Source of the DNA: Anaerolineae bacterium
GTDB taxonomy: Bacteria > Chloroflexota > Anaerolineae > Aggregatilineales > Phototrophicaceae
DNA: 64,000 bases
Assembly (NCBI GenBank): GCA_022821805.1
Contig: JAJECX010000001.1
Coordinates: forward strand, 281,435-345,434
Direction: 5' to 3'
Shown here: positions 1-7,887 of the stretch, piece by piece
How positions within the stretch are numbered: the first letter of the stretch is position 1
Layout: every line of letters starts with the position of its first letter
Program-made: the position numbers and the translations under genes
The notes under the pieces: generated by a model
What the model saw: the letters and a program-made list of their open reading frames with translations, nothing else
Told to the model about the DNA's origin: nothing
The model's database searches: none

Positions 1-495
1 ATCACGGCGCAGGCTGAAACCTGGCTGCTTGAGCGTCTGCCAGTGCCGGATGAGCCGCTGGTATGGCTTCTGCTGAAGCAGGGAATCCAGCGGCTGGGTT
101 ATGACGGAGCTTCTGTCAGGGAACTGCGCGAAGCCGATGGCGTCGTCGATGCCGCTGAGCGCGCCTATTTCGAATTGCCGAACGCGCCTGTGCGCCGCCT
201 CGGCGAACTGCGCGTATCAGGCGATCAGGCGCTCGAAATGATCTTCGGCGTTGGCGAGCGCATCATACCCAATCACGCCGGCATCCTGCTGCTGTTTTTG
301 GGCGCCATTGATCGTGACCTGGAAGCGCAGGAGATACAGGAAATCTCGTCCTTTGTCGATGACATACGCGAGCGATTCGCCTTCGAGATGACCGCCAGCG
401 CCGATGCCGACAATTGCATCCAAGAATTGCTATCATTCTTCCGCGCTTTGCACCTCGCCTGGAAGCTCAACGTCTCGCTTTTTGTGGACGCCTGA
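1..495 (+). CDS. Hypothetical protein, 5' end outside the window
   Basis: The frame is open from base 1 to a TGA at 493-495, so the true start lies upstream. A GTG at 43 is the first start codon inside the window but need not be used. The visible part (about 164 residues) is acidic and mostly helical, with a short hydrophobic stretch (HAGILLLFLGAI) near the middle and no motif I recognise. The next gene starts 22 bp downstream on the same strand, so it may share a transcript with the selenoprotein cluster. Function unknown; that it is coding is fairly certain from its length and codon pattern. Confidence 0.6.
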   Translation: MTAQAETWLLERLPVPDEPLVWLLLKQGIQRLGYDGASVRELREADGVVDAAERAYFELPNAPVRRLGELRVSGDQALEMIFGVGERIIPNHAGILLLFLGAIDRDLEAQEIQEISSFVDDIRERFAFEMTASADADNCIQELLSFFRALHLAWKLNVSLFVDA

Positions 496-516
496 TTGGC
501 GGGTTAGACAGCCGCG

Positions 517-1104
517 ATGAATACGATGCGTAAACCGGTAGCCTGGATCGAAACCGTGCCCGAAGCCGAGGCGACGGGCGAGATCAAGCGAGCCTATCGC
601 CGCGCTGCTGACGCCAATAGCGGCCAGGTCGATCACATCATGAAGATCCACAGCCTGCATCCGGCATCCCTCGTCGATCACATGCATCTCTACAAGACCT
701 TGATGTACGGCGAATCGCCCCTGACGCGGATACAGCGCGAGATGATCGGCGTCGTGGTATCCGCCATCAATCGCTGCGAATACTGACTGAAGCATCATGC
801 GCGCAACCTCCGTCAGTTGACTGGAGATCGGGAAATCACCGCCTGCATCGAGGCTGACTACCGCGACGCCGAGCTAACGGCGGCCGACAGAGCGATGCTG
901 GACTATTCCGCCAAGTTGACGCGGGAGCCTTGGGAAATGACCGAGGACGATCTGCGACTGCTGCGCGCTCGCGGATTCAGCGATCGGGGGATACTGGATA
1001 TTGTGCAGGTTGTCGCTTATTACGCTTACGTCAATCGGATCGCCGACGGCTTGGGCGTCTCGCTGGAGAGCTATTGGGCGGAAGGGAAAGAGGACTACGA
1101 CTAG
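517..1104 (+). CDS. AhpD-like (peroxidase-related) selenoprotein with in-frame TGA as selenocysteine
   Basis: The product is a carboxymuconolactone decarboxylase/AhpD-fold protein of 195 residues if TGA 784-786 is read as selenocysteine. Seen: the frame before the TGA ends N-R-C-E-Y and the frame after it continues L-K-H-H-A-R-N, which rebuilds the AhpD signature E75-x11-C87-x-x-U90-x-x-H93-H94. AhpD proteins use a CxxC pair to reduce peroxides or recycle a peroxiredoxin; here the second Cys is replaced. A hairpin at 808-826 fits a bacterial SECIS. Both halves are needed for one fold, and the stop falls exactly on the redox residue, so this is unlikely to be a pseudogene. No strong ribosome site is visible at ATG 517; ATG 526 is an alternative. 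The substrate is unknown. Confidence 0.85.
808..826 (+). promoter_or_regulatory. Candidate bacterial SECIS hairpin of the AhpD-like selenoprotein
   Basis: CUCC (808-811) pairs with GGAG (823-826) and GUC (812-814) with GAC (819-821). This leaves apical loop AGUU (815-818) and a bulged U at 822. The loop begins 28 nt after the TGA and has G as its second base, as expected for bacterial SECIS elements recognised by SelB. An alternative, longer-range pairing ACUGAC (782-787)/GUCAGU (812-817) is also possible. Confidence 0.55.
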
Positions 1105-1106
1105 CC

Positions 1107-1238
1107 TTAGCCCCCGCGCGCAGCGAAGGCGAGCAGAACGAGCACGGTCAATATGATGCCGATGGCGGCGACCGCGTAGAACTTGGCGAATAGCTTGCGG
1201 GCATCGGAGCCCTCGCGGAAAATATCGGCTAGTTTCAA
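1107..1238 (-). CDS. Small single-span membrane protein, hypothetical
   Basis: This is a 43-residue frame on the strand opposite the selenoprotein genes. It has a charged N-terminus (ADIFREGSDARKLFAK) followed by one hydrophobic helix of about 21 residues and a short tail ending ARGG. A good promoter (TTGATA, 17 bp, TATGCT) lies just upstream. The frame runs up to ATG 1292, but that lies before the predicted transcription start. I chose TTG 1238 because AGGTG precedes it by 6 nt; GTG 1247 is the alternative. No homology is recognised. Confidence 0.4.
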   Translation of the reverse strand: MKLADIFREGSDARKLFAKFYAVAAIGIILTVLVLLAFAARGG

Positions 1239-1279
1239 GCGAAACACCTGCGAATGTGATTCCGATATGTTATACCAGT

Positions 1280-1308
1280 AGCATAGCCGCATTCTGTCGC
1301 TCTATCAA
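1280..1308 (-). promoter_or_regulatory. Sigma-70-type promoter for the small membrane ORF
   Basis: On the minus strand, TTGATA (1308-1303) and TATGCT (1285-1280) are separated by 17 bp. It would start transcription near 1273, between the ORF's distal ATG (1292) and its internal starts. Confidence 0.45.
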
Positions 1309-1370
1309 CGTGTTACGATACGACAGACCAGAAATGACCATGATCAGCGAACGCAAGGGCAAATGAATTC

Positions 1371-2816
1371 ATGTCCGTCATCGCGAAAGACTACAACGGT
1401 TTCATTGCGGTCTTGAAGCGCGACTGCGCCACCTGTCGGCTGATTGAGCCCGCCATTCTCGAGTTGACTCGCGCGACCCAACTGCAAGTTCACTCGCAGG
1501 ATGATCCTTCATTCCCCGAAAGCGTCGCCGATGTAATCGACGAGCGCGAATTAGAATTGTCCTATCGCCTCGACATTGAAGTTGTGCCCACGCTGATCCG
1601 CGTTCACGACGGTAAAGAAGCGGCGCGGCTGACCGGTTGGCAGCGCGATGAATGGCGCCAACTGACAAATCTGCCGGCGCTCGGCGCCAACCTGCCGGAA
1701 TTCAGCCCCGGTTGCGGATCAAAATCGGTGGAACCAGGCATGCCCGAGAGGCTGGCTTTCAAGTTTGGCGAAACCCAGCTTCAGGCGAGGCGGGTAGAGG
1801 TGGCATCGCAGCAAGACAAATACGAGCAGATGTACGAACGTGGCTGGTCGGATGGCTTGCCGGTTGTGCCGCCGACTGAGCAGCGGGTGCTGAAAATGCT
1901 AGCGGGAACGACAAGATCGCCCGCCGAAATCATCGGCGTCGTCCCGCCGGACAATGTGCCCTGCACCATTGAGAAGGTCGCGATCAACGCGGTCATGGCT
2001 GGCTGCAAGCCGGAGTATTTGCCGGTTGTGCTGGCGGCGGTGGAAGCGGCTTGCCTTGATGAATTCTGCATGCACGGAGTGCTGGCGACCACCTACTTTT
2101 CTGGTCCGATCGTCATCGTCAATGGACCCATCGCCGAAAAGATCGGTATGAATTGGGGACATAACGTCTTGGGGCAGGGCAATCGCGCCAATTCCACCAT
2201 CGGTCGCGCGTTGCAATTGGTGATCCGCAATGTCGGCGGCGGAAGACCGGGCGGCGTCGACCGCGCCACGTTGGGGCAGCCGGGCAAAGTCGGCTTCTGC
2301 TTCGCCGAGCGCGAGCGCGATTCCTATTGGGAGTCGTTAGCTGTCGAACGCGGCTTCAGCGTGGATGAATCCACGGCGACGCTTTTTGCTGGCGGCGGCG
2401 TGCACCCCTCCGGCGATCAGAAATCACGGCGGCCCGAATCGCTGACGCGCAGTTTGGCGTTGACTCTGCGAACGGTCCGCCACGGTAAAATTTACGGCGC
2501 GACTGATGCATTGCTTGTCGTCTCGCCGGAGAATATGCGCGTATTTCGCGATGCCGGCTGGTCCAAAGCGCGCTTTCGCCATGCGCTTGATGCGGCGTTG
2601 ACGGTTGAAGGACACGATGTGATTGCCGGCGCTGACGGCGTCGACGAGGGCATGCCGGCGCATCTGGCGCAGAAACGCTTGTCCAAGTTTCGTCCGGGAG
2701 GCTTGCTAATCGTACACGCCGGCGGCGGCGCGGGCATGTGGTCGGCGGTCATCACCGGCTGGGCGGGCAGCGGACCCAAAGGCAGCGTCCCAGTAACCGT
2801 CGCAATCAAATCGTAA
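1371..2816 (+). CDS. Thioredoxin-fold protein fused to a large UGSC-associated-type domain
   Basis: 481 residues. Residues 1-100 look like a thioredoxin fold: redox pair C19-A-T-C22 and a probable cis-proline in VVPT (P73). Next comes a linker holding G-C115-G-S, then a domain from about residue 145 that opens with W159-S-D-G-L-P-V-V-P-P-T and is rich in Gly and conserved-looking Cys. I know this WSDGLPVVPP architecture only as an uncharacterised family; I believe it occurs beside UGSC-type proteins but cannot check this here. It lies between two predicted selenoproteins on the same strand. Inference: a thiol-disulfide partner that recycles one or both of them, or a redox enzyme with a built-in thioredoxin. 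No signal peptide is visible, so probably cytoplasmic. Confidence 0.75.
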   Translation: MSVIAKDYNGFIAVLKRDCATCRLIEPAILELTRATQLQVHSQDDPSFPESVADVIDERELELSYRLDIEVVPTLIRVHDGKEAARLTGWQRDEWRQLTNLPALGANLPEFSPGCGSKSVEPGMPERLAFKFGETQLQARRVEVASQQDKYEQMYERGWSDGLPVVPPTEQRVLKMLAGTTRSPAEIIGVVPPDNVPCTIEKVAINAVMAGCKPEYLPVVLAAVEAACLDEFCMHGVLATTYFSGPIVIVNGPIAEKIGMNWGHNVLGQGNRANSTIGRALQLVIRNVGGGRPGGVDRATLGQPGKVGFCFAERERDSYWESLAVERGFSVDESTATLFAGGGVHPSGDQKSRRPESLTRSLALTLRTVRHGKIYGATDALLVVSPENMRVFRDAGWSKARFRHALDAALTVEGHDVIAGADGVDEGMPAHLAQKRLSKFRPGGLLIVHAGGGAGMWSAVITGWAGSGPKGSVPVTVAIKS

Positions 2817-2902
2817 TAAATGTGGGAAGAAAATGGATTCAAGACTGTTACGGCTAAAACTGCAAACAGAATGAGAATTCTTACACTTGTGGAAAGTTGT
2901 AG

Positions 2903-2944
2903 GGGCGAGAGGCGGTTAGTGTCTACGCTACCCTTGTCTCGCCC
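2903..2944. repeat. Compound inverted repeat upstream of the UGSC gene
   Basis: GGGCGAGA (2903-2910) is perfectly complementary to TCTCGCCC (2937-2944). Inside the loop, TAGTG and CGCTA can form a second small stem around TCTA. No T-run follows, so it is not a standard terminator. It lies 86 bp after the thioredoxin-fusion gene and about 70 bp before the UGSC start. Role unknown. Confidence 0.4.
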
Positions 2945-3014
2945 GCCCTTGCTATAGATTTTCAGTCACTGATCGCAAGTCGAGTTTAGTTCAAATGCGA
3001 ATGAGGAGAATAAC

Positions 3015-3530
3015 ATGTCTTCACTTTTAGATCCAACGAGCGAATTGCAGCCGGTGCGGCGGGACGCGCTTCCGCGCCCACGCTCTTTAAGCGACAAGCG
3101 CGTCGCCTTGCTCGACATATCGAAACCGCGCGGCGATGTCTTCCTCGATCATCTGGAGGCGCGGCTGGGCGAAATGGGCGTCGACTCGCGACGCTATAGC
3201 AAGCCCACCTTCACGCGGGTGGCGCCGGTTGACCTCAAGCATCAAATCGTTAGCGAGTGCGACGTTGTCATTGAGGCGCTCGCCGATTGAGGGTCATGCA
3301 CGTCGTGCAGTGTGCACGACATCACTGACCTCGAATCTCGCGGGATTCCCGGAATGTTCGTCGCCTCAGACGAATTTGTCGAAGCGGCCGCGGCGCAGGG
3401 TAAGTCCTTGGGCTTTGATCCAGCCGTTTGTTATGTGCCGCATCCGATTCAAGACCGCACCGATGCTGAGATTCGCGCGCTGGCTGATGCCGCCTTTGAG
3501 GAGATTCTCTCGCAGATCGTAGCGCCCTAG
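3015..3530 (+). CDS. UGSC-family selenoprotein with in-frame TGA as selenocysteine
   Basis: The product is 171 residues if TGA 3288-3290 is read as selenocysteine. The start ATG has AGGAG about 7 nt upstream. Seen: the frame before the TGA ends E-A-L-A-D and continues G-S-C-T-S-C-S-V-H-D, giving U92-G-S-C95-T-S-C98. This matches the U-G-S-C motif that names the UGSC (seleno)protein family. After it the frame stays open for 79 codons to TAG 3528-3530. A long hairpin directly after the TGA fits a SECIS element. The N-terminal part (about residues 25-85) has an alternating alpha/beta look (KRVALLDISKPRGD). The biochemical reaction is unknown; a selenol-thiol redox centre is inferred. Start, stop and reading frame are well supported. 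Confidence 0.87.
3289..3332 (+). promoter_or_regulatory. Candidate bacterial SECIS hairpin of the UGSC selenoprotein
   Basis: Inner stem GUCGUGC (3302-3308) pairs perfectly with GCACGAC (3314-3320) around loop AGUGU (3309-3313). The outer stem GAGG plus UCA (3289-3292, 3294-3296) pairs with UGA plus CCUC (3326-3332) with G3293 bulged. The loop starts 18 nt after the TGA and has G as its second base, within the range typical of bacterial SECIS elements. The stem begins within the TGA codon itself. Confidence 0.7.
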
Positions 3531-3539
3531 CGCAGACGG

Positions 3540-4781
3540 CTAGTTGTAGCGGCTGATGACTACGGCGGTATTGTGGCCGCCGAAGCCAAAGGAATTGCTG
3601 AGAACGTGGTCGATCTCTTTGGCAACGCCGAAATTGGGCGTGTAGTCGAGATCGCAATCGGGATCGGGACTGTCCAGGTTAATCGTTGGCGGTATGAAGT
3701 TGTCTTGCATCGCCTTCACCGAAAACACCGCTTCCGCCGCCGCTGTCGCGCCCAGGATATGCCCGGTCATGGACTTCGTTGAACTGATCGGAATATTGTA
3801 GGCTTCTTCTGCCAGCGCCTGTTTGATGGCCAGGGTTTCGCTCTTGTCGTTGAGTTGGGTGGCGGTTCCATGCGCATTGATATAACTGATTTCGCAAGCG
3901 CTGATCTTCGCTTCGCGCAGGGCGCGCCGCATCGCCTCGGCCGCATCGACGCCGTCGGGATTGGGCGCGGTGACATGAAAGGCGTCGGATGTATGGCCGT
4001 AGCCGGTTAGCTCGGCATGGATTGGCGCGCCCCGCGCCAGCGCGTGATCCAGGTCTTCAAGGATGAGCAGGGCGGCGCCTTCTGCGGCGACGAAACCGTC
4101 GCGGGTGGCGTCAAAGGGGCGTGAAGCTTTTTCCGGGACATCTTCGGTATTCGTCAGCACTTTCATGTTGTTGAAGCCGCTGATCACCATCGGCATGATG
4201 CAGGCTTCGCTGCCGCCGGCGACCATGACATTGGCGCGCCCCATGCGGATCAGGTCGGCGGCATCGCCCAGGGAATTGTTGCTCGTTGCGCAGGCCGCCG
4301 TGATATTGTAATTGGGACCTTTTAGCCCGAAGTGCATTGATACGCGTGAACTGATGCCATCATGCAGCAGCGCGGGCACAATTACCGGGCTGACGCCGCG
4401 ATGTCCCTTCGCCTCAAAACCTTTCAGCGCCTGGACGACGGTGACGATTCCGCCGATGCCGGAGCCAACGACCACGCCAACATCGTATTTGTTCTCATCG
4501 GTAATTTCGATGCCGGCATCGTTCAAGGCTTCTTCGGCGGCGACCAAAGCCAGCATCTGCGCGCGATCCATCCGCCGCATCTCGCGTCTGCCGAAGCGCC
4601 CCGCCAGGTCAATGTCCTTGACTTCGCCCGCCACCCGATTTTCAACAAGTTCGGCGTCAAAGAGCGTAATCCAGTCAATGCCAGATTTGCCCGCGCGGAT
4701 ATTCGCCCAGGAATCGTCCACATTATTGCCAACCGGGCTGACCAGTCCCATCCCAGTGATTGCGATTCGCTTTCCCGCCAT
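3540..4781 (-). CDS. fabF: Beta-ketoacyl-ACP synthase II
   Basis: 413 residues, the usual length for FabF. It condenses malonyl-ACP with acyl-ACP in type II fatty acid synthesis in the cytoplasm. The thiolase-fold triad is visible: C164 in ACATSNN, H304 in NAHGTATQLND and H341 in SMTGHILGAT, with K336 before the last. The N-terminus (RIAITGMGLVSPVGNN) and C-terminus (SNSFGFGGHNTAVV) are typical. The gene converges on the UGSC gene with only 9 bp between the stops. No other fab genes are in the window, so it is separated from the rest of the pathway. A TATAAT-like box at 4845-4840 may belong to its promoter. Confidence 0.96.
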   Translation of the reverse strand: MAGKRIAITGMGLVSPVGNNVDDSWANIRAGKSGIDWITLFDAELVENRVAGEVKDIDLAGRFGRREMRRMDRAQMLALVAAEEALNDAGIEITDENKYDVGVVVGSGIGGIVTVVQALKGFEAKGHRGVSPVIVPALLHDGISSRVSMHFGLKGPNYNITAACATSNNSLGDAADLIRMGRANVMVAGGSEACIMPMVISGFNNMKVLTNTEDVPEKASRPFDATRDGFVAAEGAALLILEDLDHALARGAPIHAELTGYGHTSDAFHVTAPNPDGVDAAEAMRRALREAKISACEISYINAHGTATQLNDKSETLAIKQALAEEAYNIPISSTKSMTGHILGATAAAEAVFSVKAMQDNFIPPTINLDSPDPDCDLDYTPNFGVAKEIDHVLSNSFGFGGHNTAVVISRYN

Positions 4782-4884
4782 CTACGCACTTTCTCTTGTC
4801 GCCGAGCTTTGCTCAGAGAGTTAACGATTACTTTACAAGATTATAATACGAATTGATGGTACATTTCATCTGCGTATTCCGCAA

Positions 4885-5217
4885 TTAGCGCTCGAACTGC
4901 GCGAGTTCATCAAGCAGCGCCGCCTTGATTTCGGGCGGTATCTGATTGTATGGCAGCCCAAGCAGCGCGCCCTGCAGCGCCCAGAGCATCGTCAAGCTGG
5001 CGGGATAATGCTGGCGCAAGCGCCGGTATGCCTCGACCGCGCCTAACTCTGCGATTTGTTCCCGCGACCTTATGCCCGCTTCACGCAGCCGCGCAGCCGA
5101 TTTCGGTCCGATGTTCTTCAACTTCGTCAGTTCGTCGCGCTTGTTTGGCGCCACGGCGGCGTTCCAAGATCTTCGGCTAATCAGCGGATTCGGGATTCTC
5201 GCGATCGGGTCCGGCAA
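4885..5217 (-). CDS. TfoX C-terminal-domain / helix-hairpin-helix protein
   Basis: 110 residues from ATG 5217. The core from about residue 29 (LTKLKNIGPKSAARLREAGI) and the tail (LWALQGALLGLPYNQIP) match the TfoX/Sxy C-terminal domain, a helix-hairpin-helix-like unit found alone or in competence regulators. There is no TfoX N-terminal domain. The start is uncertain: ATG 5217 lies 41 bp inside the preceding peptidase gene, while GTG 5154 would begin just after it and just before the domain. Probably translated with the M16 pair. Exact role unknown; a DNA-binding or regulatory function is inferred from the family. Confidence 0.8.
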   Translation of the reverse strand: MPDPIARIPNPLISRRSWNAAVAPNKRDELTKLKNIGPKSAARLREAGIRSREQIAELGAVEAYRRLRQHYPASLTMLWALQGALLGLPYNQIPPEIKAALLDELAQFER

Positions 5218-6478
5218 CAGCGACGACCATCCGCTCGGACCGCAGATAACGCTGAGCGGCGCGCAGCAAGTCCTCTTTTGTGATGCGGTAAATCAGTTCG
5301 TCGTAATTTGCCAGGTAATCGAGACCCAGCTTGAAGCTTTCCATGCTGTGGATATGGGATGCGATGCCTTCATTGCTCTCCAGGCGCAAGGGCATCCGAC
5401 CGGTGAAGTAACTTTGATTGTCAGCCAGATCTTCGTCTGAGACGACTTCGCTCCTAAGCCGCTTGATCTCTTCGAGGATGGATGCGACCGCAAGTTCGAC
5501 GTTTTCCGGATTGACGCCGGCGCTAACGGTCCAGGGATCGGGTCCGTGTCCGCCGCCAAGCCGACTGAAGGCGTAATACGCCAAGCCCTTCTCCTCGCGC
5601 ACGCTCTTGCCGATCCGTCCCATCATGCCAAACACGCCCAGCACGCTGTTGGCCAGCTGCGCGGCAAGATAGTCATCGGCTTTGCGCGCCGGTCCGATGA
5701 GGCCCATGCAGATATCAGACTGCGTCTTGCCGGGCACGAAAACAACCGGGCGCAGATCGTCCGAGCAGGTATCCGGCGCCGCCGCCTGACGTACCGCCGG
5801 CTGCGCGGGATTCCGCCAATCGCCAAAGCTTTCGGTCGCCAGCTTGATCGCATCAGCCGAATCAACCGCGCCGACGATCACCAAAATCATGCCGCGCGGT
5901 CCAAAATGCGCCGCGTGAAAAGATATCAGGTCATCGACGCTAATCTTGGCAATAGACTCTTCGTCGCCGTAGGTTCCATAGTGATAGGGATGCGCAGCCG
6001 GATAAAGCGCCTCCCGCATCGCCTTTGCCGCGCGATAGCGGGTGTCAAAGCTGCTGTACTGGAGCCAGGTCAGGCGTTCGCCGCGCAAGCGTTCCACGTG
6101 CTCGGCCGGGAAGATCGGATTTCGCAGCGCCTCAGCCGCTACATTTAGCAGCAGGCTCAGGTCTTCCGCCAGCGCTTTGCCGGACAAACCGGCCTTGTGG
6201 ATATGCCCGCGAAAGCCGAGATCGGCGCCGATATCTTCCAACGCGCCGTGGATCGCGTCAAAGTCGCGCTCGCTTGTGCCCGTCATCAAAGCGCCGGCCG
6301 CCAAAGAGGCGAGCCCGCTTTTGTCGGGCGATTCGTAGATGCTGCCGGCGTGGAGCGAGCCCATCAGATTGACCGACTGCACCGCCGGATTCTCATAAAC
6401 GAGCAGCGTGATGCCGTTGTCGAGTTCGGCGCGCGCGATATTGCTGGAATTGGGGATGCTCGCTTGTTGACCAGTCAT
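5177..6478 (-). CDS. M16 family peptidase-like protein, non-catalytic subunit
   Basis: 433 residues with the M16 (pitrilysin/processing peptidase) fold, but no HxxEH zinc motif in the N-terminal region, where the residues read SLHAGSIYESPDKSGLA. The C-terminal half keeps the substrate-side pattern RxxKGLAYYAFS. In many bacteria such a protein pairs with an active M16 partner to form a heterodimer. The partner is the gene immediately upstream, overlapping by the 4 bp ATGA, so the two are translationally coupled. Likely a cytoplasmic peptide-degrading clamp; the substrate is not known. Confidence 0.9.
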   Translation of the reverse strand: MTGQQASIPNSSNIARAELDNGITLLVYENPAVQSVNLMGSLHAGSIYESPDKSGLASLAAGALMTGTSERDFDAIHGALEDIGADLGFRGHIHKAGLSGKALAEDLSLLLNVAAEALRNPIFPAEHVERLRGERLTWLQYSSFDTRYRAAKAMREALYPAAHPYHYGTYGDEESIAKISVDDLISFHAAHFGPRGMILVIVGAVDSADAIKLATESFGDWRNPAQPAVRQAAAPDTCSDDLRPVVFVPGKTQSDICMGLIGPARKADDYLAAQLANSVLGVFGMMGRIGKSVREEKGLAYYAFSRLGGGHGPDPWTVSAGVNPENVELAVASILEEIKRLRSEVVSDEDLADNQSYFTGRMPLRLESNEGIASHIHSMESFKLGLDYLANYDELIYRITKEDLLRAAQRYLRSERMVVAVAGPDRENPESAD

Positions 6479-7749
6479 GCCGGCGCCTCCTCTTCCGGAT
6501 CGGTCGGCTTCAAAATGCCAACCACCCGATTCTTCGGCGCCAGATACCGATTGGCGACCTCCAGCACGTCATCCGCCGACACCGCCATCAGCCGCTCGGA
6601 ATAGCGGTCAAACCAATGCACATCGCCCAGAATGAATGATTGCGCCAGCCCATAGGCTTGCTCGGTGACGCTTTCCGCGCTGTAGGCGAAGGCGGCGCGC
6701 GTCTGCTTCCGCGCCTTTTCCAACTCGGCTTCGCTGACGCCATCCGCCTGCAAGCGGGCGATTTCGTCCAGCAGAACCGCTTCCGCTTCTTTCGGCTGAC
6801 GGTCATCGCGCAAGGTGACGATGATGCTGTACAGGTAAGGATCCACCGTCGGCATGAGCCAGGCGCCGACGCCGGCTGCGATCTCGGTCTTGACCAGTGC
6901 CCGGTAGAGACGGCTCGTCTTATTGTCAGACGCGCCGCCCGAGCCGCTGAGTATCGCGTTCATGATTTGCAGCTTGAACCAGTCTTCGTGATCCGCGGCC
7001 GGGGCGCGGTGGCAAAGCTCGAAAAACGCGGTCTTGCCCGGACGTTCGACCACGACGCGGCGTTCGCCACTTTGGGCTGGCTCCGGGCGGGCGAAAAGCT
7101 CCGGCGCCGCGCTTGCTTCGATGGAACCAAACAGCCGCTCGATCTTGGCGAGCATCTCATCGCTGTCAAAGGCGCCTACGGCGATGGCGGCCGCGTTCGC
7201 CGGGCTGTAATGCCGGCGATAGTGATTGAAGAGATCATCGCGCGTCATCCGGCGCAGATCGGTCTCATCGCCGATGATTTCGTGATGATAGCCATGCACG
7301 CGGAAGGCGGCGCCGCGCACCTCTTCCTGCAGCCAGAAGGTCGGCTGATTTTCCGCCCCTTGCCGCTCGGAGATGATGACGGTCCGTTCGGACTCGGTTT
7401 CGTCGGGGTCGAAGAGCGCATTGGTCATGCGGTCGGCTTCCGCCTCCATCGCAATATCGATCTTGCCCGCGGGCAAGGTCTCGAAGTATTTGGTGGCGTC
7501 CATGGAGGTGAAGGCGTTCCACTGGCCGCCGGCGCGGTCGATTTCGCGGTCCAGCGCCCCGGCGGGGAAGCGCTCGGTACCCTTGAACATCATGTGCTCG
7601 ACCCAATGGGAGATGCCGGTGAGCCCGGTCGGCTCGTTGCGGCTGCCCACGCGATAAGCCAGCCACCAGCTGATGACCGGCGCGCTGTGAGCTTCGCGCA
7701 GGAGCACGGTGAGTCCGTTGGGGAGGGTGTGGTGGGTGAGGTTGGTCAA
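6475..7749 (-). CDS. M16 family zinc peptidase, catalytic subunit
   Basis: 424 residues. The zinc site is intact: H48-W-V-E51-H52, and E128 in VIISERQ sits 76 residues later, the spacing of the M16 family (HxxEH-x76-E). No signal peptide is visible (MTNLTHHTLPNGLTVLLRE), so it is probably cytoplasmic. It is first in a unit with the inactive M16 partner and the TfoX-domain gene. An extended -10 promoter lies about 37 bp upstream. Confidence 0.94.
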   Translation of the reverse strand: MTNLTHHTLPNGLTVLLREAHSAPVISWWLAYRVGSRNEPTGLTGISHWVEHMMFKGTERFPAGALDREIDRAGGQWNAFTSMDATKYFETLPAGKIDIAMEAEADRMTNALFDPDETESERTVIISERQGAENQPTFWLQEEVRGAAFRVHGYHHEIIGDETDLRRMTRDDLFNHYRRHYSPANAAAIAVGAFDSDEMLAKIERLFGSIEASAAPELFARPEPAQSGERRVVVERPGKTAFFELCHRAPAADHEDWFKLQIMNAILSGSGGASDNKTSRLYRALVKTEIAAGVGAWLMPTVDPYLYSIIVTLRDDRQPKEAEAVLLDEIARLQADGVSEAELEKARKQTRAAFAYSAESVTEQAYGLAQSFILGDVHWFDRYSERLMAVSADDVLEVANRYLAPKNRVVGILKPTDPEEEAPA

Positions 7750-7785
7750 GTGTTTTGTATACCTATGTTTGAAACGTAAGCGCGC

Positions 7786-7814
7786 ATTATAGCACGGGCT
7801 GTTGCGCGCCAGAA
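7786..7814 (-). promoter_or_regulatory. Extended -10 promoter of the M16 peptidase unit
   Basis: On the minus strand, TGC precedes TATAAT (7791-7786), and a weak -35 TTCTGG (7814-7809) sits 17 bp upstream. Placement 37 bp before the M16 start codon fits. Confidence 0.45.
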
Positions 7815-7887
7815 TGGACGATCTGCTTGCAAAGCCTGCTTCTAGAGACTATAGTACTGCGGTTATAAAGTCAGTAGGACTCATGCT

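Noticed and set aside
517..1104. AhpD-like and UGSC genes as pseudogenes broken by nonsense mutations
   Set aside because: In both cases the TGA replaces the redox residue itself, the frame resumes without shift, and a hairpin follows the TGA. Two independent accidental stops at such residues in neighbouring genes are unlikely.
517..3530. A genetic code in which TGA means Trp or Gly
   Set aside because: TGA is used as a normal stop elsewhere, for example at 493-495, and Trp is encoded by TGG throughout.
6640..7779. 379-codon open frame opposite the M16 peptidase gene
   Set aside because: Shadow of the real peptidase; the peptidase shows its zinc motif, the shadow has none.
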